Below, in pieces: positions 35,367-43,680 of a DNA stretch of 52,303 nucleotides (its first letter is position 1; each line of letters begins with the position of its first letter). The notes below the pieces were generated by a model. The model was given only the letters and a program-made list of their open reading frames with translations. It made no database searches and was not told the origin of the DNA. The stretch spans positions 1 through 52,303 of the forward strand of contig JAPVVG010000119.1 of NCBI GenBank assembly GCA_028571455.1, read 5' to 3'. Source of the stretch: Desulfobacteraceae bacterium. GTDB lineage: Bacteria; Desulfobacterota; Desulfobacteria; Desulfobacterales; ETH-SRB1. The position numbers were made by a program, and so were the translations under genes.

Positions 35367-36806
35367 CTACTCGATAAAGGTTATTTCTCTGTGAATAATG
35401 TTGCTCAAGCCTACAGCCTTTTCCTCCATATCCCCGACTATGTGCTCCACGCGCCGGCTCAAAAAAGTGTGCATCAACATTATCGGAATAGCCATAGCCA
35501 GACCTAACATGGTGGTGACCAGGGCCTCAGAAATACCGCCGGACATCATACGGGGATCACCGGTGCCATACAGGGTAATGACGTGAAAGGTGCTGATCAT
35601 GCCGGTCACCGTGCCCAAAAGCCCTAACAAAGGAGCAATCGCCCCCATAATGTTAAGTATAGGCAAAAACCGCTCCAGCCGGGGAAGCTCTTTTAAGATT
35701 GCCTCCTGCAGCACACTCTCCAGGGTCTCCCTTTCTTCGGCCCTGGCGCCCAGTCCTGCTTTCAAGACATTATAGACAGGCCGTCCTTTTTTGTCCTTTG
35801 CTATGTCATCACACTCTTTCCATTTTCCTTCCAGAGCCAGTTTATTGACTTTCCCCATAACCCGGTCGGTATTGGCGTGAACGCCTTTCAAAAAAATAAT
35901 TCGCTCTCCTGCTATGATAAGAGCAAAGAGACCAATGGCTAAAATAGGCCAGACTATGGGTCCGCCATTTTTGACCTGATCTATTAGGGTAGATTTATGC
36001 GTGATCTGTCTGAGGGCTGCTCCCCCGGAAAAATCGAGGATGACATCCTCTGTCTTGCCATGCGTATATTTTTTGAGATTCCGTCTAATAGACCATGAGG
36101 GAAGGGCGGATAGAGCAAAGAGTTGATGGCTGTTCTCTGAATAGCGTAAAAATCCTGTCTCATTACCGGTTGTATAAGCAGCGGTAAATTTCCCGATAGT
36201 CAAAATATCTCCGGTTTGCTCCATCCCTGAACGGTCAACAAATGACCCCTTGCGTATAACCACCTCGCCGGAAAGGGCCATTTCCTGAAAGAAAAGATCG
36301 GTTATGATTTTAAAATCATCTATCCCGGGAAAGCGGTCTTTATTCAGGATCGGTTTGAGCGGATTCAGACGTTCAGGAAAGCGTGCTGTCAATTGAGACT
36401 GTCTTAAGATTGTTTCAAGATCCCGGGCAACCACCCGCACTGTGCCGGAGAGCTCCCGCATGCCCATCTCATCATCTGATTGTTGATGAGTTAGCTTGAT
36501 CTCCTTTTCTCTTAGCTTTTTAAACTCATCCTGTATGACCTCAATATCAAAGTTTAACTTCTTTACTTCAGCTTCCATCCGGGCAATCTCTTTTTCAACA
36601 GATGCGCGGTCTTTTAGAATTCGCTCTTTACTCTCTCTGTCTTCAGCCAAGGCAGCCGCATACTCGGCCCTTGCTTTTTTAGAGGCAGCCCGCATGTCAT
36701 CTCCATAGGCCGAGACTGCCAAAAGCAGGATCAATATCAGTACCAGCCAAAGCCCCATGAGCATAATGTGCTGTTTTTCAGTCTTGTTTCGCTTGGAGTT
36801 GATCAT
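35367..36806 (-). CDS. ttpC: TtpC-like MotA/TolQ/ExbB protein with periplasmic N-terminus
   Basis: This encodes 479 residues. N-terminal helix or signal (IMLMGLWLVLILILLLAVSAYG), a long coiled coil (about residues 40-115), a soluble periplasmic segment, then an ExbB-like core: PILAIGLFALIIAGERIIFL, ILNIMGAIAPLLGLLGTVTG and TTMLGLAMAIPIMLMHTFL. This architecture is that of TtpC, the extra component required by Vibrio TonB2 systems. The start has only a weak ribosome site. It follows the DUF3450 gene and precedes exbB. Confidence 0.85.
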   Translation of the reverse strand: MINSKRNKTEKQHIMLMGLWLVLILILLLAVSAYGDDMRAASKKARAEYAAALAEDRESKERILKDRASVEKEIARMEAEVKKLNFDIEVIQDEFKKLREKEIKLTHQQSDDEMGMRELSGTVRVVARDLETILRQSQLTARFPERLNPLKPILNKDRFPGIDDFKIITDLFFQEMALSGEVVIRKGSFVDRSGMEQTGDILTIGKFTAAYTTGNETGFLRYSENSHQLFALSALPSWSIRRNLKKYTHGKTEDVILDFSGGAALRQITHKSTLIDQVKNGGPIVWPILAIGLFALIIAGERIIFLKGVHANTDRVMGKVNKLALEGKWKECDDIAKDKKGRPVYNVLKAGLGARAEERETLESVLQEAILKELPRLERFLPILNIMGAIAPLLGLLGTVTGMISTFHVITLYGTGDPRMMSGGISEALVTTMLGLAMAIPIMLMHTFLSRRVEHIVGDMEEKAVGLSNIIHREITFIE

Positions 36807-36879
36807 AAAGATGGAAGTTCCTATACTGTTTTGAATTTTTTATTTTGGTCATTTGTATTTGTTTAGAATTTAGTCCCTG

Positions 36880-37662
36880 TTATGGGACGATCCTTCCTAT
36901 AGGGAGCCTGACCAGATCGATAGTCCGCTCGTGACGGGCCATGTCCACGGCATTATTTATCTCTCGACGATATCTGGAAGAAAGAGATACCCATCTTCCT
37001 GCTGCTCGATCATAATGGCCCACCATCTTGCCATCCGGAGTCTGACAAAAAAGAGACAACCGGCCAAGCCTCAGGATATCCATCAGCACTGATTGACCAT
37101 TCAGATCAATGGTATCCTGATAAACCTCTACGGTGCGGCCGTATTCGGCCTCTATCTGAAGGGCTTCCATGATTCTTCGGTACTTTTCAGCAGGCGATTT
37201 ATCCGGCTGGGTTAGAGTCTCTTTGATTGAGTCAAGCCGAGCAGCTCGTTCATTTAACAAAAAGGGGGAATCCTTTTTGATTAACTCCTCAAGTTGCGCT
37301 ACTACCGATTCAAGGTAAGATTGCAACTCCTCCCTGATCCGGGCCGATTCTCTGATTTTTCGCTCAAACTCTGCAAGCCGAGCCTTTTGGCTGCTAAGAG
37401 CCCTTTCGGTTTTGAGTTTGAGTTTTTCAAGATAGTCTTGATTTGCTTTCAAAGACCGGTAGCGGGCCATGAGCTCCGCCTTCTTTCCTGCCCATGTATC
37501 CTCTTTTTTCTGGGTTTGCTGGCGGATCTCAATTGCTTGTGTAACCTTTTTTTGAAGCTGATCCGCCTCTGTCCCGGCCCAGGACTGCCCATGCATAACA
37601 AGGAGTAAAAATAAAAAAACCACAGTAAAGTAAGCTGTTTTATGAAATCGGCTATAACTCAT
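36880..37662 (-). CDS. DUF3450 periplasmic coiled-coil protein
   Basis: This encodes 260 residues from ATG 37662 (GAGGAG 6 nt upstream; the earlier ATG would lie inside the leader terminator region). Signal peptide (cut near GQSWA), then coiled coil (residues about 25-130) and a C-terminal DUF3450 domain. DUF3450 genes regularly head TtpC-ExbB-ExbD-TonB operons. Being first gene after leader RNA 3, it marks the start of the TonB operon. Confidence 0.85.
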   Translation of the reverse strand: MSYSRFHKTAYFTVVFLFLLLVMHGQSWAGTEADQLQKKVTQAIEIRQQTQKKEDTWAGKKAELMARYRSLKANQDYLEKLKLKTERALSSQKARLAEFERKIRESARIREELQSYLESVVAQLEELIKKDSPFLLNERAARLDSIKETLTQPDKSPAEKYRRIMEALQIEAEYGRTVEVYQDTIDLNGQSVLMDILRLGRLSLFCQTPDGKMVGHYDRAAGRWVSLSSRYRREINNAVDMARHERTIDLVRLPIGRIVP

Positions 37663-37678
37663 TGACTTCTCCTCAAAC

Positions 37679-37768
37679 AAAAAAAGCGCAACTTAGATGT
37701 TTTCTGCAATCCAAGTTACGCCTTCACTTTCTCCCGCTTTTCGGTCGGAAAACCGTAAGACATCCCTT
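37679..37768 (-). ncRNA. Leader RNA copy 3 (candidate riboswitch), ahead of TonB operon
   Basis: Minus strand: GGGAUGUC (37766-37759), UUACG, a small hairpin (UUUUC-CGACC-GAAAA), AAAGUGAAGGCGUAACUUGG, then CUAAGUUGCGC and a run of U residues just before the DUF3450 ribosome site. The terminator arms GCGUAACUUGGAU and AUCUAAGUUGCGC pair over most of their length. UUACG can pair with CGUAA instead. The conserved blocks are identical to copy 2. Confidence 0.68.
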
Positions 37769-37783
37769 CAAGGTTTGATATCA

Positions 37784-37828
37784 CTAAATAATTTAGATAT
37801 TCCTAACAAAAGAAAAGTTCTATGTCAA
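37784..37828 (-). promoter_or_regulatory. TonB-operon promoter with DtxR-like operator
   Basis: TTGACA (37828-37823), 17 bp, TAGGAA (37805-37800), then ATATCTAAATTATTTAG (minus strand 37800-37784). The core CTAAAT-A-ATTTAG is a perfect 13-bp palindrome. It matches the feo and hutW-operon operators in sequence and spacing. Confidence 0.6.
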
Positions 37829-37971
37829 GTTTTTTTAATATCAGTTTGCAGGGACTAGGGATCAGGGGGCAGGGGAAAAGAGGCAGGGGCTGGAGAACAG
37901 TCTTTCAGTTATCTGTGATAATTTTTAGAAACTATACCTCAATCTCAGAGAGACCATATAATTTTCAGTTT

Positions 37972-38007
37972 CTATTCAACCTCGAAGGTTAAGATGGCTG
38001 TGCTGTC
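37972..38007 (-). pseudogene. Second DUF4198 C-terminal remnant
   Basis: The minus strand reads DSTAILTFEVE then stop, again the terminal DUF4198 strand, beginning right after an in-frame stop. It lies immediately downstream of a binding-protein remnant, suggesting a lost uptake locus. Confidence 0.35.
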
Positions 38008-38014
38008 TCAGTTT

Positions 38015-38143
38015 TCAGTTCGACAAGGCGTCGGTCCACTGCCGCAGAATAGCCGGATACTCCATCACGCTCGAATCCGCATAGAACGGCAGGTTATAGA
38101 TAGCCAGATTTTTAATGGCCGGTACTTGGGCTTTGGTTTTCAT
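38015..38143 (-). pseudogene. C-terminal fragment of a periplasmic binding protein
   Basis: Forty-two codons (VPAIKNLAIYNLPFYADSS, then MEYPAILRQWTDALSN) match the C-terminus of the binding protein at 28570 (AIRDHAIYTLPFYMDSSITQYP). The rest of the gene is gone. Its first ATG overlaps the stop of the 38140 gene as ATGA, showing a deletion junction rather than an intact gene. Confidence 0.6.
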
Positions 38144-38532
38144 AAATCAGCGCAATAAACCTTCAGTTCATCAAAAGGTTTACTCTCAAGAAAAGTTAAA
38201 CCGCCTCTTTTGGCGTCACTTTCAATCATTTCATGAGTAAAGAGTGTTATTACCTGGCGTTGAGAGCACAGGATATAATAATCAGATTTAAAAAGGCTGA
38301 TTTTATACAATTGTTTTATCTTCTCCTTGCCATTATATCCTTCGGCTCTAATTTCGACATCCCGGCCCTGGTCTCTTACTTTATTTAGCGCCCTGGCAAT
38401 GACAGTGCATATTTCCTTGGATTTTCTTCTTTTACGTTTTACTGCCGGATCGCTGACTCTGGCTTTATAGGAATTAACAGTATGAGCGCCGATATGCCAA
38501 TCACTTAGAACGCGCTTGCCGACTTTTGCCAT
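38140..38532 (-). CDS. Hypothetical basic protein after moxR
   Basis: This encodes 130 residues from ATG 38532 (GGAGG 4 nt upstream). The N-terminal third is very basic (DPAVKRKRRKSKEICTVIAR); the rest is mixed alpha/beta with single cysteines. I do not recognise a family. It starts 19 bp after the MoxR gene and is probably its co-transcribed partner. Confidence 0.5.
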   Translation of the reverse strand: MAKVGKRVLSDWHIGAHTVNSYKARVSDPAVKRKRRKSKEICTVIARALNKVRDQGRDVEIRAEGYNGKEKIKQLYKISLFKSDYYILCSQRQVITLFTHEMIESDAKRGGLTFLESKPFDELKVYCADL

Positions 38533-38551
38533 GCTACCTCCTTTACAGGTG

Positions 38552-39697
38552 TCACACAAGCTCAAAAATCTCTTTCACTACCTGCTTTTTTGCGGTCAGT
38601 CTTTTAATAATATCGGTTCTTCCGGTTGCAGCTTTTTCTTCAACAAGGATCAGTTTTAATCCAAGGGGCACAATCTCTTTATGCCATCTTATCATGTCGA
38701 TTAAAATCGATTCAAAATTATTGATCAAACGTTCCATGAATCCGTTCAGCCTGAACCTGTTTTCCCTGAAATATTTCAACAAACAGGCCACACATGAACT
38801 TAAAAGAGCATAAGACTCGATTTTAGATAAACTCTCAATTTCGACTGTTTCATGTTTATTAAGTATCTTTTTTGCATTCCATTTTGCGTACAGTTCATGA
38901 TACTCAATAAACCTTGTGGTTGCTTCGGTTCCCACATGGCCGGACAAAATGGTAAACATGGTTTCATCTGTCAGCGAGTCGCCAAAAGAATCAAAACTTA
39001 TCGAGGCATAAGTCCAGGATCTTGGCGAAGCCCAGGCATCTGATTCGAGCGGTGTCCCGACAAGACATTCAGGATAATGCCGCAAGAAAGTAATAATATC
39101 GCTGCGGATGCGGTTTTTGACCGCAAAGTCTTCCATCCACTGGTCAAAGTCAGCATGAATATTAATGAAAAATAACCGGTTTGCAACCGGAGCAAGGATC
39201 TCTTGAAAACCGGCCTTGTCATTCCCCCTGTTTCCGGCAAGAATGAGCGCCACATTATCCGGCAGCTTATGGTCGTGAACAGACCTGTATGTTAAAAGCT
39301 GAAACATATAAGCCTGAATCTGGCGGCTGCACAGATGGGCATCGTCTAAAAACATCACAACAGGGGAATTATTATTTTTTGGGGCAATATTGAGTTTGTC
39401 AAAATTAAAGATTTCAGGTCTTGACCACCTGATATATTCTGAGTTTATATCTTCATTCTTACCGATACCGGGAAGCCCTGTAATCTGCTCAAGCATAAGA
39501 GTGGCCATATAGACCACCCTTAAACCCCAGCCCCGGTCATGGCATATCTGGCGAATTACCTCGGACTTACCGATGCCCGGAGAACCGGACAGCCAGGGAA
39601 TGGAGGTTAAATGCCCGTTTCTGCCGGCATCAAGCTGAAGCCTTACGCTTCGGATCACAAAATCTGCCGCTTTATTTAAATTAAGCCTTGTTTCCAT
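38552..39697 (-). CDS. MoxR-type AAA+ ATPase
   Basis: This encodes 381 residues. Walker A GSPGIGKS (residues 38-45), Walker B MFLDDA (115-120), sensor-1-like LILAGNRG, and a helical C-terminal lid. MoxR ATPases act as chaperones that insert metals or remodel targets together with a VWA-domain partner; that partner is encoded just upstream (39884-41323). GGGAG precedes ATG 39697. A 151-bp repeat separates the two genes. Confidence 0.82.
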   Translation of the reverse strand: METRLNLNKAADFVIRSVRLQLDAGRNGHLTSIPWLSGSPGIGKSEVIRQICHDRGWGLRVVYMATLMLEQITGLPGIGKNEDINSEYIRWSRPEIFNFDKLNIAPKNNNSPVVMFLDDAHLCSRQIQAYMFQLLTYRSVHDHKLPDNVALILAGNRGNDKAGFQEILAPVANRLFFINIHADFDQWMEDFAVKNRIRSDIITFLRHYPECLVGTPLESDAWASPRSWTYASISFDSFGDSLTDETMFTILSGHVGTEATTRFIEYHELYAKWNAKKILNKHETVEIESLSKIESYALLSSCVACLLKYFRENRFRLNGFMERLINNFESILIDMIRWHKEIVPLGLKLILVEEKAATGRTDIIKRLTAKKQVVKEIFELV

Positions 39698-39723
39698 TGA
39701 AGTCTCCCTGTGTTTGTTAAGTT

Positions 39724-39874
39724 GTAAGCGTTCACGGAACGTTGAAATTAGAAATTAGAAATTTGGCCTTCATACTTTTGTACTGTTCCTCCCAATTTCT
39801 AATTTCTAATTTCTATTTTAATCTCTCCCTAATTTCTATTTTCCAATTTCGAGTTTCAAGCCGTTAACGGCTAC
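39724..39874. repeat. Two-copy repeat B, copy 2
   Basis: GTAAGCGTTCACGGAACG, GAAATTAGAAATTAGAAATTT, CTTTTGTACTGTT, several AATTTCTA words, and GCCGTTAACGGCTAC at the end parallel the copy at 33927-34191, without its coding insert. It lies between the VWA gene and moxR. Confidence 0.6.
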
Positions 39875-39883
39875 GTTTCAGGT

Positions 39884-41323
39884 TTAATAAAAATTAATCA
39901 CTTTGCCGATAATTCCTTTTGGCAATGATTTGTTACGGGTCAGGTAGATTCTCGGCATCCAGGGAGCCAGAAGCTTTTGCACATTTCGGATATCTGAATC
40001 CATATCTGTGATGCCGATATAGACCGATGTCTCTTCTCCGTTGCCTGTTTTTATATATTGCATCACCTTTTCAAAAACTTCTTTATGGGACGTGCCCCCG
40101 CCGTGTCTTCTTTTAAGCAAAGCTTTTTTTTCCTCATTTCCGATTGATTCATACTCTCTGGTCCAATTGACATGAGTATCATGCTTGATGACATATATTT
40201 TTTTGTACATGTCTTTTGCCTGGCATATTATATCAATAGACATGGACACATCATGGTCACCAACCGACGCGGATTCGTCAATGCTTACAATCACAGTTCC
40301 AGGCTTTGGCTCATCAGCATAATCAGGCAGATAGGGCAGGTAGTTTTTATTGACAAGCCATGAAAGCCTCGGTTTTCCCCATGTCAGATCTGCCGACCTG
40401 TCGAGAGCGCGGTTTAATGAATCTTTCAGAATCCGTTTCCAGTCGGCTTTAACACCGGTAAGTGACTCTAAAAATCGTTTTGAAGCTGTGGTGCCATGTC
40501 CTCTTAATATCTCCTCTAACATATGACGGGCAAGGCTGGTATGACGGGCCATGTTTTTTTTAAATTTTTGCTTTTCCTCAATTAAATCAGGAACAACTTT
40601 TAATTTTCCGTTAACATCTTTTTGTATCCCTTTTTCCTTATCAGCATCTTCATCTTCTTCGCCGAACTTATCTTTTTTACTTGAGTTAAGGCTTCCTGCA
40701 TTTAAATTCACTTCCACATCGTTTCGCTTTAACACATTATTACGAAGCCTTATGCGGGACTGAATAACCCGGGGCATGCCGCCTGTCTGATTACTGCTTT
40801 TTTTATTTTTGCTTTCCGCATCAGACAGCATTTCTTTTGTTATTCTCGAGACAACTTCAGAAGTTTTGTTTATTTCGTCATAGATGTCCTCTTCCAGCAT
40901 ATCCCGGTATCGCGGATCATAAAGAAAAGGCTCCTCGCCCAAAAACATTTTGTCAGGATCGTATTTAACAAGGTCTTTTTTTAAAAAGTCGTTAAGATAA
41001 GCAATAAGGGAGTCGGCCATATAATCGGTTGCCATGCCCCACAGGGCAGGGTCTTTTGATTTGAGCCTCTGATCATGAAGAAAAAGGGTGTGTATTGCTT
41101 CATGAAGCAGCAGAAATGTAACCGACTCTTCCATGTCTCTTGTCTGTATAAACCGGCTGGATCTGTTGATGTAAATGGTATCTGCGTTTTTAAATGCCGG
41201 AATATCTTCCGGCAGATCAAGAAAACAGATGTCATGGTTTAACAATTCAAGACCGATGGGAAGGGCATTCGGATCTCTTAACATCCTCGAAATAATCCGT
41301 TGTATGAGTTGGGTTTCGTTCAT
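39884..41323 (-). CDS. VWA-like / putative metallopeptidase protein (DUF2201 type)
   Basis: This encodes 479 residues from ATG 41323, which overlaps the preceding stop as ATGA. The N-terminal metallopeptidase-like domain has HEAIH (residues 74-78, HExxH). A charged linker follows, then a C-terminal VWA-like domain with a MIDAS pattern: SIDESAS (DxSxS), GGGTSH (Thr) and TDMDSD (Asp). Such proteins pair with MoxR ATPases as metal-dependent adaptors. Coupling to the Trp-repeat protein upstream is direct. Confidence 0.78.
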   Translation of the reverse strand: MNETQLIQRIISRMLRDPNALPIGLELLNHDICFLDLPEDIPAFKNADTIYINRSSRFIQTRDMEESVTFLLLHEAIHTLFLHDQRLKSKDPALWGMATDYMADSLIAYLNDFLKKDLVKYDPDKMFLGEEPFLYDPRYRDMLEEDIYDEINKTSEVVSRITKEMLSDAESKNKKSSNQTGGMPRVIQSRIRLRNNVLKRNDVEVNLNAGSLNSSKKDKFGEEDEDADKEKGIQKDVNGKLKVVPDLIEEKQKFKKNMARHTSLARHMLEEILRGHGTTASKRFLESLTGVKADWKRILKDSLNRALDRSADLTWGKPRLSWLVNKNYLPYLPDYADEPKPGTVIVSIDESASVGDHDVSMSIDIICQAKDMYKKIYVIKHDTHVNWTREYESIGNEEKKALLKRRHGGGTSHKEVFEKVMQYIKTGNGEETSVYIGITDMDSDIRNVQKLLAPWMPRIYLTRNKSLPKGIIGKVINFY

Positions 41324-41949
41324 TTTGACAGCCTGTATATAAGATAATCCTGCGCCCACATATCCTTATACCTCATGCAATTTGCCTTAAGAGAACTGCA
41401 CAGTTTATCGGTCAACTGAAAATTCTGCGAACTGTACCATATTGGAAAATAATCGCCGCACTTCTCAATAAGCATTTGTTCAACCGGCAAATTATTAAAT
41501 GTTTTGCCCCAGGGAAACTTTTTTTCATCCCACCATGTTTCAAATAAATTGGAAAATTCCATAATCAGATACGGAGTATGTGTTTCCCACGGAAAACCGG
41601 ACGGCTTCCACCATATATGAAAAAAAGCGCCGCAATATTTAATCAACAATCTTGTTGCTCTCGAATTCCAGTTATATTTATCAGGCTCCCACCACAAAGA
41701 AAAATACTGCGGGCAGTGATGGGCAAGGGCTGCGCACGATTGCCAATTGTATCGCTCTGGATCCCACCATATTTCGAAACAGTTGCTGCAATATCTCGCT
41801 AAACAACCGCTGAAATTCCAGTTGAAATGCTCGGGGTTCCACCATTTAGCAAAATCGGAAACCGCGCGAAGGTCAGAGCGTAAAGCCGGGCAGTTAGGCA
41901 AGATAAGGTCATGCCCAAAGGAATTAATCCGTGCCGGTAGATGACACAT
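41320..41949 (-). CDS. Trp-Trp repeat protein
   Basis: This encodes 209 residues, with no signal peptide. From residue 33 there are six repeats of about 25-27 residues (one longer): F-x-x-W-W-x-P-x-x-[YF]-[NP]-W, then a helix ending [YH]-C-x-x-[YF]. WW pairs fall at 36, 61, 87, 113 and 139, and WY at 171. It would form a solenoid with regularly spaced aromatics and cysteines. I know of no described family with this repeat. The overlap with the VWA gene implies a shared function. Confidence 0.7.
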   Translation of the reverse strand: MCHLPARINSFGHDLILPNCPALRSDLRAVSDFAKWWNPEHFNWNFSGCLARYCSNCFEIWWDPERYNWQSCAALAHHCPQYFSLWWEPDKYNWNSRATRLLIKYCGAFFHIWWKPSGFPWETHTPYLIMEFSNLFETWWDEKKFPWGKTFNNLPVEQMLIEKCGDYFPIWYSSQNFQLTDKLCSSLKANCMRYKDMWAQDYLIYRLSK

Positions 41950-42024
41950 TGTCTATAATTTCCCTAACAATTTTTAGCATTGCTTTCATCTGGGTGTAAT
42001 TCAAGACTGTTGGTTGAGCGAACA

Positions 42025-42140
42025 CAGGAAATCCCCCTAAATCCCCCTTTTCTAAAGGGGGATTTTCAACCATTCCCCCTTTTCTAAAGGGGGACTTTCA
42101 ACCATTCCCCCTTTTCTAAAGGGGGTTAGGGGGATTTTAC
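42025..42140. repeat. Tandem CCCCCTTTTCTAAAGGGGG hairpin repeats
   Basis: Three tandem units of CCCCCTTTTCTAAAGGGGG, separated by ATTTTCAACCATT-like spacers, end in GGGGGTTAGGGGGATTTT. Each unit is a palindrome. The rest of the 320-bp gap (41950-42268) shows no gene. Confidence 0.8.
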
Positions 42141-42268
42141 CAACGGTCGGGAATTACACCCCTTTCATTTGATAAGGTTTTGCGATAAATCCTCTGACTT
42201 CAAATGACAAGCGCTACAGAAAACGTGGCGTAAGAACACATGACACTTTGTCTGGTGCGCTCTGCGCT

Positions 42269-43519
42269 TTAATGGATGCTTGCGCCTTTTTGAGATTCCA
42301 GAAGCGCTTGTGAAATAGTGCCCAGACCGGAACCGGCCAGCATCTGAACAGATTTCCTGTGCTTTTTACCCATTTTCTTGACTACCGAACAGGCGTTATG
42401 GCTGTTTATGTTAACCGGGCATAGGACAATATCAGCCCGCCTTATCCGGTTCTCAAGCGCTCTTTTGCCTCCCTTCATGTGACCGTCATAGTGTTCAAAT
42501 ATGCCACCATTCTCTTCAATCAACTGACGGTAAAGGGATTCCATCCTGTCTATACCACCTACAATCAAGATCCGTTTCCGGCAAAGATCAAAGGACGGGC
42601 AAGTCTCATCACAACGATTCAGTGCGGAGATCCGGATAACAATCCTTTCCATCTCCTCTTTCAAATGGTCGTTCATCTCGCGCTGGCTCTCAAATTTTGA
42701 CAGTAACTTATTGTTTTTGCTTTGGAGGGTCTCCTGTCCTCGTTGGTAATTCCATATTTCTCCTGTCAGGTTCGCCAGTTCATCATGTAATTGCTGGTTT
42801 TCAGCCTCAAGCTCGAGCATCCTGGTATTTTCCCGCGGGTTTGACAGCTCCTTTTCAATCGCAAGTTTGTCTTTTTCAAGAAAGGCATATTGTCTGCGCA
42901 ATTCCGCCTGTTCCCTTTCCAATCTTTCATTTTCCTTTTTTAATGTCCTCCTTGTCTGGATTGACTCTTTAAACTTTTTATTCAGCTTTAGATTCACCTC
43001 TCGTTGAGAGGACAGACGCTGCCGTAATTTTATGTTGTGCCCGGCATTCAGATACAATTGCATATGAATGTCTCCAAAAATTGAGCCGATATCCTTTTCC
43101 TTCAGATCTGTCCGCGTGGCGGCAACCCACAGAAAACCGGCTATTTCACCCTTTTGAAAGTGTGTTTTCCAGGCATCTAAAAAGAGAGACCTGTCAAGGC
43201 CGGAAAATTTCAATATCTCATGTTTGAATTTCCTGTGCAGGTATGCATCTACACGCGTAGAAAGCCTGTTATTATCTGAGAGGCTGCGCACAAATATCCC
43301 GTGAATCTCATGAGCGCTCCGATTCTTGATGGAATATCCCACTTTTTTTAAAATCCTCTTCTGTTCTTCCAGGCTCAAACATGTGCCTACAACCGGACAC
43401 TTGAAATGGCTGTGAATCATCCAGGCCCGGCGCCGTGAAATGTTTTCAGCACACTCTGCCTTAACCGGTTCAACCGGCAAAAAAGGATTGCCATCCTGGT
43501 TCAAATCTATGTGACTCAT
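42269..43519 (-). CDS. DUF2325 protein with coiled coil and Cys motifs
   Basis: This encodes 416 residues from ATG 43519 (AGGGAG 7 nt upstream); ATG 43543 is an alternative. The N-terminal region has CPVVGTC; a long coiled coil (about residues 180-310) follows, then CDETCPSFDLCRKR directly before the C-terminal DUF2325 domain (ILIVGGIDRMESLYRQLIEE ... ADIVLCPVNINSHNAC). C-x3-C-x5-C is suited to an Fe-S cluster or metal. It follows leader RNA 4 and lies in the dtxR-feoA region, so a role in iron sensing or storage is inferred. Confidence 0.7.
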   Translation of the reverse strand: MSHIDLNQDGNPFLPVEPVKAECAENISRRRAWMIHSHFKCPVVGTCLSLEEQKRILKKVGYSIKNRSAHEIHGIFVRSLSDNNRLSTRVDAYLHRKFKHEILKFSGLDRSLFLDAWKTHFQKGEIAGFLWVAATRTDLKEKDIGSIFGDIHMQLYLNAGHNIKLRQRLSSQREVNLKLNKKFKESIQTRRTLKKENERLEREQAELRRQYAFLEKDKLAIEKELSNPRENTRMLELEAENQQLHDELANLTGEIWNYQRGQETLQSKNNKLLSKFESQREMNDHLKEEMERIVIRISALNRCDETCPSFDLCRKRILIVGGIDRMESLYRQLIEENGGIFEHYDGHMKGGKRALENRIRRADIVLCPVNINSHNACSVVKKMGKKHRKSVQMLAGSGLGTISQALLESQKGASIH

Positions 43520-43590
43520 AATATTACTCCCTGGTATTTCCATGCAAAAACCCCCTTTCTTTCCTCTTTCTTTACTTCCCTCCGGATAAA

Positions 43591-43674
43591 TAAAAAGGCG
43601 CAACCCAATGTTTTTTCCTCATCGAGTTACGCCTTCACTTTCCCGCCTGAGAGCGGGCCCGCATGACATCCCTG
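43591..43674 (-). ncRNA. Leader RNA copy 4 (candidate riboswitch), ahead of DUF2325 gene
   Basis: Minus strand: GGGAUGUC (43672-43665), AUGCG in place of UUACG, hairpin CCCGC-UCUCAG-GCGGG, AAAGUGAAGGCGUAAC, then GGGUUGCGCC and five U residues. It begins a few nucleotides after the stop of the 97-residue gene, so in this copy the leader works within an operon, or from a weak promoter inside that gene. Confidence 0.65.
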
Positions 43675-43680
43675 ACTATT

